From Mycolicibacterium sp. CR10 (GTDB lineage Bacteria; Actinomycetota; Actinomycetes; Mycobacteriales; Mycobacteriaceae), in the NCBI RefSeq assembly GCF_005222675.1, contig NZ_STGE01000021.1, positions 62,001 through 126,000 of the forward strand: a stretch of DNA of 64,000 nt. The letters are read 5' to 3'. The notes under the pieces were generated by a model that saw only the letters and a list, made by a program, of their open reading frames with translations, ran no database searches and was not told the origin of the DNA. A program made the translations under genes and the position numbers. Shown here in pieces: positions 36,517-45,918 of this stretch; position 1 is the stretch's first letter, and the number at the start of each line of letters is the position of its first letter.

Positions 36517-37887
36517 ATGAGTACCGAACAAGACTCGCGGTCAGACGGGTCAGGGTCTCTCACGACCGGTCTCAAGCGCGTCGTGGTGGCGTCGATGGCG
36601 GGCACCGTCGTCGAGTGGTACGAGTTTTTCCTCTACGCGACCGCCGCCACGCTGGTGTTCAACAAGATCTTCTTCGCCGAGGGCATGAGCGAGGCCAACG
36701 GGCTCATCGCGGCGCTGCTGACCTACGCGGTCGGATTCGTCGCGCGACCCCTGGGCGGGGTGGTGTTCGGACACTTCGGCGACAAGTACGGCCGCAAGAA
36801 GCTGCTCCAGTTCGCGATCCTGCTCGTCGGCGCCGTGACCTTCCTGATGGGCTGCCTGCCGACGTACGCGCAGATCGGCGTCTGGGCGCCGATACTTCTC
36901 GTGCTGCTGCGGTTCCTGCAGGGCTTCGCGGTCGGCGGCGAATGGGGCGGCGCCGTGCTGCTGGTTGCCGAGCACAGCCCCGACAAGCAGCGCGCCTTCT
37001 GGGCCAGTTGGCCGCAGGCCGCGGTGCCGGTCGGCAACATGCTCGCCACCGTGGTGTTGCTGGTCCTGACCGGGACGTTGTCCGACGAGTCGTTCCTGTC
37101 CTGGGGTTGGCGGGTCGCGTTCTGGCTGTCGGCGGTGGTGGTTCTCGTCGGCTACTACATCCGCACCAAGGTCACCGATGCGCCGATCTTCCTGGAAGCC
37201 CAGCAGGAGGTCGAGCGAGTCAAGGCCGTGTCGTACGGCGTGTTCGAGGTGCTGAAGCGTTACCCCCGTGGGGTTTTCACCGCCATGGGCCTGCGCTTCG
37301 CCGAGAACATCATGTACTACCTCGTCGTCACGTTCTCGATCGTCTACCTCAAGACGCACGTCGGCGCCGACACCGGCGACATCCTGTGGTGGCTGCTCGC
37401 CGCGCACGCGGTGCACTTCCTGGTGATCCCGCAGGTGGGTCGTCTGTCTGATCGGTTCGGCCGGCGGCCGGTGTACATCGTCGGCGCCATTCTGGCCAGC
37501 ACGTGGGGCTTCTTCGCCTTCCCGATGATGAACACCGGGGACTACCTGCTGATCATGGCTGCCGTCATCCTCGGCCTGATGATCCACGCGTTGATGTACG
37601 CGCCACAGCCGGCGATCATGGCCGAGATGTTCCCGACCCGGATGCGGTATTCCGGTGTGTCCCTGGGCTATCAGGTGACCTCGATCGTCGCCGGCTCGCT
37701 CGCCCCGGCCATCGCGACCTGGCTGCTCGACAAGTTCGACTCCTGGGTACCGATCGCCCTCTATCTCGCCGGGGCCGCTGCGATCACTCTGGTGGCCGCC
37801 CTGTTCAACCGGGAGACCAACGGTCTCGATCTGAAGACGCTGGACGAGGCCGACCGCGAGCAGCTCGCCAAAGCGGGTGTCGTGTGA
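36517..37887 (+). CDS. MFS transporter of the metabolite:H+ symporter type
   Basis: 456-residue MFS protein with about twelve helices. MHS-type signatures are present: TVVEWYEFFLYATAATLVF near the start, GGVVFGHFGDKYGRKK (loop 2-3), and GEWGGAVLLVAEHSPDKQRAFWASWPQAAVPVGN. ATG 36517 has AAGGGA seven bases upstream. It leads an operon with a 3-hydroxybutyrate dehydrogenase and an acetoacetyl-CoA synthetase, so its substrate is probably 3-hydroxybutyrate or acetoacetate. The stop overlaps the next gene by 4 bases. Confidence 0.83.
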   Translation: MSTEQDSRSDGSGSLTTGLKRVVVASMAGTVVEWYEFFLYATAATLVFNKIFFAEGMSEANGLIAALLTYAVGFVARPLGGVVFGHFGDKYGRKKLLQFAILLVGAVTFLMGCLPTYAQIGVWAPILLVLLRFLQGFAVGGEWGGAVLLVAEHSPDKQRAFWASWPQAAVPVGNMLATVVLLVLTGTLSDESFLSWGWRVAFWLSAVVVLVGYYIRTKVTDAPIFLEAQQEVERVKAVSYGVFEVLKRYPRGVFTAMGLRFAENIMYYLVVTFSIVYLKTHVGADTGDILWWLLAAHAVHFLVIPQVGRLSDRFGRRPVYIVGAILASTWGFFAFPMMNTGDYLLIMAAVILGLMIHALMYAPQPAIMAEMFPTRMRYSGVSLGYQVTSIVAGSLAPAIATWLLDKFDSWVPIALYLAGAAAITLVAALFNRETNGLDLKTLDEADREQLAKAGVV

Positions 37888-38630
37888 GCGATCTCGACGG
37901 CCGCACCGCTCTGGTCACCGGCGGCGCGAGCGGCATCGGGGCGGCCTGCGCGCGCGAGCTGGCGGCGCGCGGAGCGTGGGTCACGGTCGCCGACATCGAC
38001 GACGTGGGCGCGAAGTCACTGGCCCAGGAGATCGGCGGAACCGCCTGGGCGGTAGACCTTCTCGACGTCGAGGCACTGGAGGGCCTGCGGCTGGAGACCG
38101 ACATCCTGGTCAACAACGCCGGGGTGCAGAATATCGACGAGATCGCCGAGTTCCCGCCGGAAAAGTTCCGGATGATGCAGACGCTGATGGTGGAGGCGCC
38201 GTTCCTGCTCATCCGTGCGTCGCTACCGCACATGTACCGCAACGAGTTCGGTCGTGTCGTCAACATCTCGTCGATCCACGGACTGCGCGCGTCGCCGTTC
38301 AAGGTCGCCTACGTCACCGCCAAGCACGGCCTCGAGGGGTTGTCGAAGGTGACGGCGCTCGAGGGTGGCCCCCACGGCGTGACGAGCAACTGCGTCAATC
38401 CCGGCTACGTGCGCACCCCGCTGGTGACCAAGCAGATCGCCGATCAGGCCAAGACCCACGGCATCCCCGAAGACCAGGTGATCGCCGAGATCCTGCTCAA
38501 GGAGAGCGCGGTCAAGCGTCTGGTCGAGCCCAAGGAAGTCGGCGCCCTGGTGGGCTTCCTTGCATCGCCGTCGGCTGGCATGGTTACGGGAGCTTCGTAC
38601 ACGATGGATGGCGGATGGAGTGCGCGTTGA
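37884..38630 (+). CDS. bdhA: D-3-hydroxybutyrate dehydrogenase-like SDR
   Basis: 248-residue SDR with TGGASGIG, NNAG, catalytic Ser in NISSIHGL, and YVTAKHG (YxxxK). The C-terminal stretch NPGYVRTPLVTKQIADQAKTHGIPEDQVIAE is the hallmark of 3-hydroxybutyrate dehydrogenases. It would oxidise D-3-hydroxybutyrate to acetoacetate with NAD+. GTG 37884 overlaps the MFS stop (GTGA), and the stop overlaps the next start (TTGA), so the three genes are coupled. Confidence 0.86.
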   Translation: MSDLDGRTALVTGGASGIGAACARELAARGAWVTVADIDDVGAKSLAQEIGGTAWAVDLLDVEALEGLRLETDILVNNAGVQNIDEIAEFPPEKFRMMQTLMVEAPFLLIRASLPHMYRNEFGRVVNISSIHGLRASPFKVAYVTAKHGLEGLSKVTALEGGPHGVTSNCVNPGYVRTPLVTKQIADQAKTHGIPEDQVIAEILLKESAVKRLVEPKEVGALVGFLASPSAGMVTGASYTMDGGWSAR

Positions 38631-40558
38631 CGGCTACGGCAGTGCCGCGGGCGGGCGAGCCGCCCATGAAGCCGCAGTGGGTCCCGACAGATAACGACAT
38701 CGCCAACGCCCGGGTCTCCGACTTCGCGCGCTTCGCCGAGCAGCGCACCGGTGCGCAGCTTCCGGATTACCGCGCGCTGTGGCAATGGTCGGTGGACGAT
38801 CTCGACGGGTTCTGGGCCGCGTTGTGGGACTACTTCGATCTGGGGGAGCGGGCCCAGGGTGTTCTGGCGAGCAGCGAGATGCCGGGTGCCCGCTGGTTTC
38901 CCGGCACCACGCTGAACTACGTCGACCAGATTGTCCGCAACGCCCGCACCGACCGGCCCGCGATCGTCTACGTCAGCGAAGGAGCGCCGGACCGCGAGGT
39001 GTCGTGGGACGAGCTTTTGGGGCGCACCGCCGCATTCGCCGACAGGTTGCGCGCCGCCGGGGTCGGGCCCGGCGATCGCGTCGTCGGATACCTGCCCAAC
39101 ATTCCCGAGGCGGTGATCGCGTTCCTGGCCACCGCATCCGTCGGCGCCGTCTGGAGCGCGTGCGGTCAGGACTACTCGGCGAAGGCGGCGCTCGATCGCC
39201 TCGGCCAGCTCGAGCCCAAGGCGCTGGTGGCTGCCGACGGTTACACCTTCGGCGGCAAGTATCGCGACAAGCGTGATGACGTGGAAGCGCTTCGGGCGGG
39301 GCTGCCGACGCTGCACGCGACGTTCACCGTCGATGATCTCGCCGCTCGCAGTGATCGCGAACTGGACACCGTCGCCGTCCCTTTCGAGCATCCCCTGTGG
39401 ATCCTGTTCTCGTCCGGGACCACCGGGCTACCGAAGGGCATCGTGCACGGCCACGGCGGGGTACTCGTCGAGCACCTCAAGGCCGTTGCGCTGCAGTCCG
39501 ACATCGGGCGCGACGACACCTTCTTCTGGTTCACCAGTCCCAGCTGGATGATGTGGAACTTTCAGATCGCCGGACTCCTCGTCGGCGCCACGATCGTGTG
39601 TTACGACGGCAGCCCGTCGGCCGGGAGGCCGGATGCGCTGTGGGAGATCGCGGCCCGGGTCGGGGCGACGGTGCTCGGCACCAGCCCCGGCTATGTGCTC
39701 GGCTGCATGAAGGCCGACGCGGATCCGAAATCGACCTACGACCTGTCCGCGCTGCGCACCATCGGGATCACCGGATCGTCACTGCCGCCGGCGTCGTCGC
39801 TGTGGCTGCGCGAGCATGTCGGCGACCATGTCCAGGTGGCCTCGATCAGTGGCGGTACCGATGTGGTGTCGGCGTTCATCGGGGGCGTCCGCACGGTGCC
39901 CGTCTGGCCGGGGGAACTGTCGGCGCCGTTCCTCGGTGTCGCGCTGGACGCGTGGGACGAAGCGGGCAAGCCGGTGCGCGGCGAGGTGGGCGAGCTCGTT
40001 GTCACCAAGCCGATGCCGTCGATGCCCGTCAGTTTCTGGAATGACCCGGACGGAAACCGTTACCGGGAAGCGTATTTCGAGGTGTTCCCCGGCGTCTGGC
40101 GCCACGGTGACTGGATCACCATCACCGACCGTGGCAGCGTCATCGTGCACGGACGGTCGGACTCCACGCTCAACCGCCACGGTATCCGGATGGGCAGCGC
40201 CGACATCTATCAGGCGGTCGAGAGCCTGCCGGAGGTCGTCGAGTCCTTGGTGATCGGTGCCGAGCAGCCCGATGGCGACTACTGGATGCCGTTGTTCGTG
40301 GTCCTCGCCGACGGCGTCGACCTCACCGACGACGTGCGCGGCCGCATCAACGACGCGATCCGCACCGAGGTGTCCCCGCGGCACGTGCCCGACGAAATCA
40401 TCGTCGCCCCAGGCATTCCCCACACACGGACCGGCAAGAAGCTCGAGGTGCCGATCAAGAAGCTGTTCCAGGGCGGCGACGCGGCGAAGGTCGTCGAGCG
40501 CAGCGCCGTCGACGATCCGGACCTGCTCGACTGGTACGTCAAGCAGCGTCGAAGGTGA
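38627..40558 (+). CDS. aacS: Acetoacetyl-CoA synthetase
   Basis: 643 residues, near the family's usual ~650. AMP-binding motif LFSSGTTGLPKGIVHG, the N-terminal ACS-type cap (RWFPGTTLNYVDQIV), and a C-terminal catalytic Lys in HTRTGKKLEVPIKKLFQG. Sequence features are of acetoacetyl-CoA synthetase, which activates acetoacetate with ATP. TTG 38627 has GGAG six bases upstream and overlaps the bdhA stop; ATG 38615 is an alternative. The last 20 bases overlap the convergent HNH gene. Confidence 0.87.
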   Translation: MTATAVPRAGEPPMKPQWVPTDNDIANARVSDFARFAEQRTGAQLPDYRALWQWSVDDLDGFWAALWDYFDLGERAQGVLASSEMPGARWFPGTTLNYVDQIVRNARTDRPAIVYVSEGAPDREVSWDELLGRTAAFADRLRAAGVGPGDRVVGYLPNIPEAVIAFLATASVGAVWSACGQDYSAKAALDRLGQLEPKALVAADGYTFGGKYRDKRDDVEALRAGLPTLHATFTVDDLAARSDRELDTVAVPFEHPLWILFSSGTTGLPKGIVHGHGGVLVEHLKAVALQSDIGRDDTFFWFTSPSWMMWNFQIAGLLVGATIVCYDGSPSAGRPDALWEIAARVGATVLGTSPGYVLGCMKADADPKSTYDLSALRTIGITGSSLPPASSLWLREHVGDHVQVASISGGTDVVSAFIGGVRTVPVWPGELSAPFLGVALDAWDEAGKPVRGEVGELVVTKPMPSMPVSFWNDPDGNRYREAYFEVFPGVWRHGDWITITDRGSVIVHGRSDSTLNRHGIRMGSADIYQAVESLPEVVESLVIGAEQPDGDYWMPLFVVLADGVDLTDDVRGRINDAIRTEVSPRHVPDEIIVAPGIPHTRTGKKLEVPIKKLFQGGDAAKVVERSAVDDPDLLDWYVKQRRR

Positions 40559-41822
40559 CCAGGTCGACGCTGAGTCGGCCTTCCATGAGGCTGAGTCGTC
40601 GTCGGACCGGCGGACCCGGTAGTGGTGGGGCCGTCGATCGGTAGGTCGCCCCGGTCGGGGTGGTGAACTCGGCGGTGTGTTCGCCGTCGGTGTCGGTGGT
40701 GGTGACGGTCCAGCCGGGGGCGTCTTTGGCGTAGTTGCAGGCTTCGCAGTCACCTAATCCGTTGACCGCGCTGGTCGGCCCGCCCTCGCGGGCCGGGACG
40801 GCGTGGTCGTGATGGCGGATCGGGGCATTGCAGTACGGGGTGCGACAGGTCTGATCACGGAGCCCGATGAACGCCGCCAACCCTTTCGGGAAGATCCGCG
40901 ACCGCGACTCCATCGCCACCAACTGCCCCGATGTGGGGTGGCGGTAGAGCCGGCGCAGCGTGGCTTTGGCGCTCTGGTCGGCCACCGCGTCACCGACAAG
41001 ATCGCGCAACACGACCGCGGGCACCGGGCCGTAGTCGGCGACCCAGCCGGGGCACTCGTCCTCGCCGAACAGTGTGGTGTCGGCCAGCGTCATGTTCAAC
41101 GCCACCGGCACCGGCGCCTGCGCGGGACGCCCGGTGACCCGCTCGACCAGGGTGTCGGCCATGATCTGACCGCGGGACCGTCCATCGCACGTGATGTCGG
41201 CCTGGCGTTTCAACGCGGCCCATACCGCGATCCCCTGTGCCATCGGCAGCAGTGCGTTCACGTGTGCCATGGCGTCCGGCGCGGGGCGGATCGACACGTG
41301 GCGTTCCTCGGGGGCTTTGCGAGCCCGGTCGACGACTGCGGCGGCATCCAGGCGTGCAGCGATCGCGGCGGCCTCGGCCTCAACCCGCTTGTTTCCCCAG
41401 CCCACCAGCCGGTCCATGTCTGCGCACAGCTCGGCATCCAATGCCCGGCGATGCTCCACGGTCAGGCAGGCCGACTCCTTCACGATCAGGGTGGCCCGCC
41501 ACTCCGAGAGCACCCCGGCTTCCAGGGCGGCCAGGGTGTGCGGCATCTCGTGCACCAGCGCCCGCGCCATCCCCAGATGGGTGTTCCCGCAGACCGGCGC
41601 ATCATGGCGGGCCAGCGCGACCTCCGAGGCCAACCCCTTGCCCCGCTTGGCCTTCGGCACTCCGGCGGTAGCTTCGGCGGCGCGTCGCTTGTCGGCCCAC
41701 ATTGCGGTCGCCCGAGCCTGCGCGGCGGCGGCGGCCGACTTCAGTCGCTCGAACTCCTCCACCCGGGCCCGCAGCTGCGACTCACTGGCCGCGTCATCGA
41801 TATCGAACAAACTTTCGAACAC
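40539..41822 (-). CDS. DUF222/HNH endonuclease, 13E12 repeat family
   Basis: 427 residues from GTG 41822: a DUF222 helical region (about residues 10-300) with RHVSIRPAPDAMAHVNALLPMAQG, then an HNH nuclease-like domain with CRTPYCNAPIRHHDHAVPAREGG and a later CEACNYAKDAPGW. This 13E12-type family is repeated in mycobacterial genomes and is often linked with mobile DNA. Its 3' end overlaps aacS by 20 bases and xylB lies 36 bases upstream, so it sits at the join between two catabolic operons. Confidence 0.85.
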   Translation of the reverse strand: MFESLFDIDDAASESQLRARVEEFERLKSAAAAAQARATAMWADKRRAAEATAGVPKAKRGKGLASEVALARHDAPVCGNTHLGMARALVHEMPHTLAALEAGVLSEWRATLIVKESACLTVEHRRALDAELCADMDRLVGWGNKRVEAEAAAIAARLDAAAVVDRARKAPEERHVSIRPAPDAMAHVNALLPMAQGIAVWAALKRQADITCDGRSRGQIMADTLVERVTGRPAQAPVPVALNMTLADTTLFGEDECPGWVADYGPVPAVVLRDLVGDAVADQSAKATLRRLYRHPTSGQLVAMESRSRIFPKGLAAFIGLRDQTCRTPYCNAPIRHHDHAVPAREGGPTSAVNGLGDCEACNYAKDAPGWTVTTTDTDGEHTAEFTTPTGATYRSTAPPLPGPPVRRRLSLMEGRLSVDLVTFDAA

Positions 41823-41858
41823 ACAGTCGACGCTACACCCGGGTCCTGACAAGTCCGC

Positions 41859-43253
41859 TCACCGCAGCGTCAGCTGCTGTGCCGCCCGATACCGCTCGAG
41901 CACCTGCGGTGTGGGGCCGGCCTCATAGGACGCGGACACCCCGACAGACCACGCCGGTGGCGACTCCTGCCCCGAGAGAACCCACGCCGCCTGCCGCGCC
42001 GCCCCAAGAGCGACGTACTCGGCCGGTGTCGGAACGTGCACCACCCTGCCGAAAACCGCGGGAGCGATGCGCCGGACCGCTTCCGACCGCGCGCCACCAC
42101 CCACCAGGATGATGCGCTCGACCTCGATTTCCTGATCGGTGATCTTGTCGATGCAGTAGGCCAGGGAGGCGAGCAGTCCCTCCACGGCCGCCCGGGCGAT
42201 GTTCGCGGAGTTCAGGTTTCGCGTGGTCACTCCGTGCAGCGCACCGGTTGCCTTCGGCAGGTTCGGCGAGCGTTCCCCCTCGAAGTACGGAATCAGGACC
42301 AGCCCGTCGGCTCCCGCGGGCGCCGTCAGGGCGAGCCGATCGAATTCGTCGAAGTCCACACTCAACATCGCTGCCACCGCGGCCAGCACCGGGGCCCCGT
42401 TGAGGGTGCAGACCAGGGGAAGCTGGCGCCCGGTAGCGTCGGCGAAGCCGGCAACGATGCCTTCCGGGTCGTGCGGGGCCGCCGTCCCGACCGCGCTCAC
42501 CACCCCCGAGGTCCCCAGCGACACCACGCAGTCGCCGGTTGCGGCGCCCAGTCCCAGTGCGGCGGCGGCGTTGTCGCCTGCGCCGGGGCCCAGGACAGCC
42601 CCCTGGGGTGTACTTCCCGCGGAAGCGCTCGGTCCAAGCACCTTCGGCACTAAGGGAATTCGGCCTCTGAAGGCAAGCTCGAGCAGGTCGTTCTGATAGC
42701 TGTCGCTCTCGGCCGAGAAGTAGCCGGTGCCGCTCGCGTCGCTGCGGTCGGTGCACAGATCGGCGATGTCGGAGGAGCCGCTGAGACGCCATGTCAGCCA
42801 GTCGTGCGGAAGGCAGACCGCCGCGGTTGCCTCGGCATTGCGCGGCTCGTGGTCTGCCAGCCAGCGCAGCTTGGTCGCAGTGATCGAGGCGACCGGCACG
42901 ACGCCCACGCGCCGGGCCCACGCCGCGGCCCCGCCGAGCTCGTCGATCAGCTGATCGGCCGCCTCGGCGGAGCGGGTGTCGTTCCACAGCAGCGCATCCC
43001 GGATCACGGTGCCGGCAGCATCCAGACACACCATGCCGTGCTGCTGGGCTCCCACCGAAACGGCGGCGACGTCGTCGAACCCGCCGGCCGCGGTAATCGT
43101 GCGCTGCAGCGCCTCCCACCACAGCTCTGGATCGACCTCGGTGCCCTCGGGGTGTGGCGATGACGCCGACCGCACGATCTGGCCGGTGTCTGCGTCGCAG
43201 ATCAGCACCTTGCACGACTGAGTGGACGAGTCGATCCCCGCTACGAGTGCCAT
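41859..43253 (-). CDS. xylB: Xylulokinase XylB
   Basis: 464-residue FGGY-family sugar kinase. It has DSSTQSCKV near the start, [13 protein letters not shown] and LLWNDTRSA in the substrate domain, and GVVSAVGT and the GGGARS ATP-binding motif in the C-terminal domain. It phosphorylates D-xylulose, the product of XylA. ATG 43253 has GGGAGG about 8 bases upstream. It begins one base after the stop of the ROK repressor gene, so the two are cotranscribed. Confidence 0.93.
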   Translation of the reverse strand: MALVAGIDSSTQSCKVLICDADTGQIVRSASSPHPEGTEVDPELWWEALQRTITAAGGFDDVAAVSVGAQQHGMVCLDAAGTVIRDALLWNDTRSAEAADQLIDELGGAAAWARRVGVVPVASITATKLRWLADHEPRNAEATAAVCLPHDWLTWRLSGSSDIADLCTDRSDASGTGYFSAESDSYQNDLLELAFRGRIPLVPKVLGPSASAGSTPQGAVLGPGAGDNAAAALGLGAATGDCVVSLGTSGVVSAVGTAAPHDPEGIVAGFADATGRQLPLVCTLNGAPVLAAVAAMLSVDFDEFDRLALTAPAGADGLVLIPYFEGERSPNLPKATGALHGVTTRNLNSANIARAAVEGLLASLAYCIDKITDQEIEVERIILVGGGARSEAVRRIAPAVFGRVVHVPTPAEYVALGAARQAAWVLSGQESPPAWSVGVSASYEAGPTPQVLERYRAAQQLTLR

Positions 43254-43254
43254 C

Positions 43255-44451
43255 TCAATACCTCCCGGGATCGGCGAGCACCGGTGCGAATGCCAATTCG
43301 GCCGCACCGATCATCAATGTATCGGCGCCGAGGGTCGCGGGTACCACGCGGACCAGGTCGCGCGGCGCGCCCATGCTGCGCCGCGCCAACTCCTCGCGCA
43401 GCACCGCCGCGGCGTAGGCGGGGAAGACTCGCAGAAACCCGCCGAGCACGATCAGCCGCGGATTCACCATGTTGATCGCGTTGCCGAGGGCAATGGCCAG
43501 CGAGCGGGTCTGCCGGTGGAGCACGTCGCGCTCGGCACTGCTGGGGCACGGCGGTGGAGTCCCCGCGGCTGCGACGTCCAGTTCGGCGAGTAGCCGGGCC
43601 AACGGCGCCTGGGTGACCTCGGTCTCCAGACAGCCGACACTTCCGCAATGGCATTCCTCGCCACCGCCGATGTAGGTGTGGCCCAGTTCGCCGGCATAGC
43701 CCGCGACTCCCTCCAGCAGGCCACCCGCGACCACGAAACCCGCGCCGATGCCGCTGGGCCCGCCGTTGACGTAGATCATGTGATCGGCATCGCGGTGATT
43801 GCCGAACCGGTGTTCGGCAACCGCTCCGACGTTGGCATCATTGGCCGCGAAAACCGGCAAACCCGTAGCTGCGCTGAGCATCTGGCCGATCTCGACGTCA
43901 TGCCAATCCAGGTTGGGTGCCAGCTGGACCACCGACTCCCCGCCGTGTACCAGCCCCGGTACCGCGACGCCGACGGCTGTCAGGGTCTGTCCGGCATGCA
44001 AGCCGTGGCTGATCCGACCGACCGCCGCCGCCGCGATCGCCACGGTGTCGGCCGCGGTCGGAACCCGTTCGGTCGGGCAGCGCACCACGTCGAGCACCCC
44101 ACCGCCCATCGCCACCACTCCTACCGTGACGGCATCGACCTCGGGGGTGACCGCTACCGCGAGCACCCGGGTGCCGGGGCGCACGATGGGACTGGGCCTG
44201 CCGACCTGCGACACCGACGGCGCGGGTGATTCGTCGACCAGGCCCCGCGCGGCCAGCTCCTCGACGAGATCCTTTGTGGTGGAACGCGACAACCCGGTGT
44301 GGCGGGTCAGCTCGGCGCGGCTGAGTGCCCGGTGACGGTGTACCAGGGTCAGGACGGTGGACAGGTTGCGTCGTCGGACGTCGTCGGTGCTGGTTCCCGC
44401 ACGGACAGCCCGAGGGCTTCCCGACCCTTTCGTCACCACACCGCCCCTCAT
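43255..44451 (-). CDS. ROK-family transcriptional repressor, XylR-like
   Basis: 398 residues. An N-terminal winged helix (about residues 28-80, [31 protein letters not shown]) is joined to a ROK sugar-binding domain with the zinc motif [10 protein letters not shown] and sugar-binding GELGHTYIG. In actinobacteria this type represses xylose genes and is released by D-xylose. It is divergent from xylA; the 113-base gap holds a palindrome over the xylA promoter. Confidence 0.87.
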   Translation of the reverse strand: MRGGVVTKGSGSPRAVRAGTSTDDVRRRNLSTVLTLVHRHRALSRAELTRHTGLSRSTTKDLVEELAARGLVDESPAPSVSQVGRPSPIVRPGTRVLAVAVTPEVDAVTVGVVAMGGGVLDVVRCPTERVPTAADTVAIAAAAVGRISHGLHAGQTLTAVGVAVPGLVHGGESVVQLAPNLDWHDVEIGQMLSAATGLPVFAANDANVGAVAEHRFGNHRDADHMIYVNGGPSGIGAGFVVAGGLLEGVAGYAGELGHTYIGGGEECHCGSVGCLETEVTQAPLARLLAELDVAAAGTPPPCPSSAERDVLHRQTRSLAIALGNAINMVNPRLIVLGGFLRVFPAYAAAVLREELARRSMGAPRDLVRVVPATLGADTLMIGAAELAFAPVLADPGRY

Positions 44452-44459
44452 GTTCGCCC

Positions 44460-44504
44460 TTGACAGTGTCGCAGGTCACATCATATGTTCGAACAGAGAA
44501 CAAA
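44460..44504 (+). promoter_or_regulatory. xylA promoter with overlapping XylR-type operator
   Basis: TTGACA (44460-44465) and TATGTT (44484-44489) with an 18-base spacer form a SigA-like promoter. The perfect palindrome TGTTCGAACA (44486-44495) covers the -10. The 22-base block 44483-44504 has the form ATATGTT-N6-GAG-N-ACAAA, which recurs upstream of the xylose importer genes at 45851-45872. Confidence 0.65.
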
Positions 44505-44564
44505 CTAGCACTTCTCCCCATTCTGTCCCGCACTTCCAGGTGCCACGATTCCCGAGGAGCACCA

Positions 44565-45788
44565 ATGACCGTCCTGGAGTCCAGCGTCCACGCATCGAAA
44601 GGACTGACACCGCGTCCCTCCGACAAGTTCTCGTTCGGGCTGTGGACGGTCGGTTGGCCGGGTGTCGATCCGTTCGGCGTCGCCACCCGACCCGCGCTCG
44701 ACGTGGTCGAGGCTGTGGAGCGGCTGGCCGAGCTCGGTGCATACGGGTTGACGTTCCACGATGACGACCTGTTCGCGTTCGGAAGCTCCGATTCCGAGCG
44801 GCGCCGGATGATCGATCGCCTGACGTCCGCGTTGAGCGCCTCGGGTCTGGTCGTGCCGATGGTCACCACCAACCTGTTCACCCAGCCGGTGTTCAAGGAC
44901 GGCGGATTCACCAGCAACGACCGCGGTGTTCGCCGCTTCGCTCTGCGCAAGGTCCTGCGCAACCTCGATCTGGCCGCCGAGCTCGGTGCCGAGACCTTTG
45001 TGATGTGGGGCGGCCGGGAAGGCAGCGAGTACGACTCCGCCAAGGACGTTCAGGCCGCGCTGGAACGCTATCGCGAGGCACTGGACCTGTTGTGCCAGTA
45101 CGTGATCGACCAGGGCAGTGGTCTCCGGTTCGCCATCGAGCCCAAGCCCAACGAGCCGCGCGGTGACATCCTGTTGCCGACCGTGGGGCACGCGCTGGCG
45201 TTCATCGACACCCTCGCTCACCCCGAGATGGTCGGCGTCAACCCCGAGACCGGCCACGAGCAGATGTCCGGACTCAACTTCATGCACGGCATCGCCCAAA
45301 CGCTGTACAGCGGCAAGCTGTTCCACATCGACCTCAACGGCCAGCGCGGCATCAAGTTCGACCAGGATCTGGTGTTCGGCCATGGCGATCTCGCGAATGC
45401 CTTCGCGCTGGTCGATCTGCTCGAGCACGGCGGCCCGGGTGGCGGGCCGGCCTATGACGGACCGCGGCACTTCGACTACAAGCCCAGCCGGACCGAAGAC
45501 GTCGACGGCGTCTGGGCGTCGGCCTCGGCCAACATGCGGATGTACCTGTTGCTGCGAGCCAGGGCGGCAGCGTTCCGGTCCGACCCGGCGGTCATCGACG
45601 CCATGGCCCGGGCAAAGGTTCCCGAATTACGGACCCCCACAATGAATCCCGGTGAGACCTACGCCGATCTGCTGGCCGATCGGTCGGCATACGAGGATTT
45701 CGACGCCGACTCCTACTTCGGCGCAAAGGGTTTCGGCTTTGTCGAGCTGAATCAGCTGGCGATCGAACACCTGATGGGTGCTCGGTGA
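44565..45788 (+). CDS. xylA: Xylose isomerase XylA
   Basis: 407 residues. TIM-barrel xylose isomerase motifs are intact: [10 protein letters not shown] (catalytic His), [20 protein letters not shown] (metal Glu), NPETGHEQM and HIDLNGQRG...[10 protein letters not shown] (metal Asp cluster). It isomerises D-xylose to D-xylulose. ATG 44565 with GAGGAGC upstream is chosen; the frame extends to 44325 but through the promoter. Type I length suggests the actinobacterial class. Confidence 0.95.
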   Translation: MTVLESSVHASKGLTPRPSDKFSFGLWTVGWPGVDPFGVATRPALDVVEAVERLAELGAYGLTFHDDDLFAFGSSDSERRRMIDRLTSALSASGLVVPMVTTNLFTQPVFKDGGFTSNDRGVRRFALRKVLRNLDLAAELGAETFVMWGGREGSEYDSAKDVQAALERYREALDLLCQYVIDQGSGLRFAIEPKPNEPRGDILLPTVGHALAFIDTLAHPEMVGVNPETGHEQMSGLNFMHGIAQTLYSGKLFHIDLNGQRGIKFDQDLVFGHGDLANAFALVDLLEHGGPGGGPAYDGPRHFDYKPSRTEDVDGVWASASANMRMYLLLRARAAAFRSDPAVIDAMARAKVPELRTPTMNPGETYADLLADRSAYEDFDADSYFGAKGFGFVELNQLAIEHLMGAR

Positions 45789-45832
45789 AACCGAACCTGC
45801 GGCGCGGGCAATCACGCCCGGCAGTTGGTAGA

Positions 45833-45848
45833 CGTGACGTACGTCACG
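45833..45848. promoter_or_regulatory. Crp-like binding site upstream of the xylose importer
   Basis: CGTGACGTACGTCACG is a perfect 16-base palindrome and fits the CRP/FNR form GTGA-N6-TCAC. It ends two bases before the XylR-type block 45851-45872 in the xylA-binding-protein gap, so activation by cAMP-Crp plus sugar-specific repression is plausible. Confidence 0.6.
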
Positions 45849-45850
45849 GT

Positions 45851-45872
45851 ATATGTTGCTCAGGAGTACAAA
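45851..45872. promoter_or_regulatory. Second XylR-type operator block upstream of the xylose importer
   Basis: Ungapped match in 15 of 22 positions to the block at 44483-44504 (ATATGTT-N6-GAG-N-ACAAA). The TATGTT core at 45852-45857 probably also serves as the -10. Confidence 0.55.
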
Positions 45873-45918
45873 GGCTCAGTCCTTCTCGATCAATCACCCC
45901 TACTCGGAGGCGAGTTCC

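Noticed and set aside
36517..37887. Shikimate or proline transporter identity for the MHS-type MFS protein
   Set aside because: The family includes ShiA/ProP-like members, but coupling to bdhA and aacS favours a ketone-body substrate; the sequence alone cannot decide.
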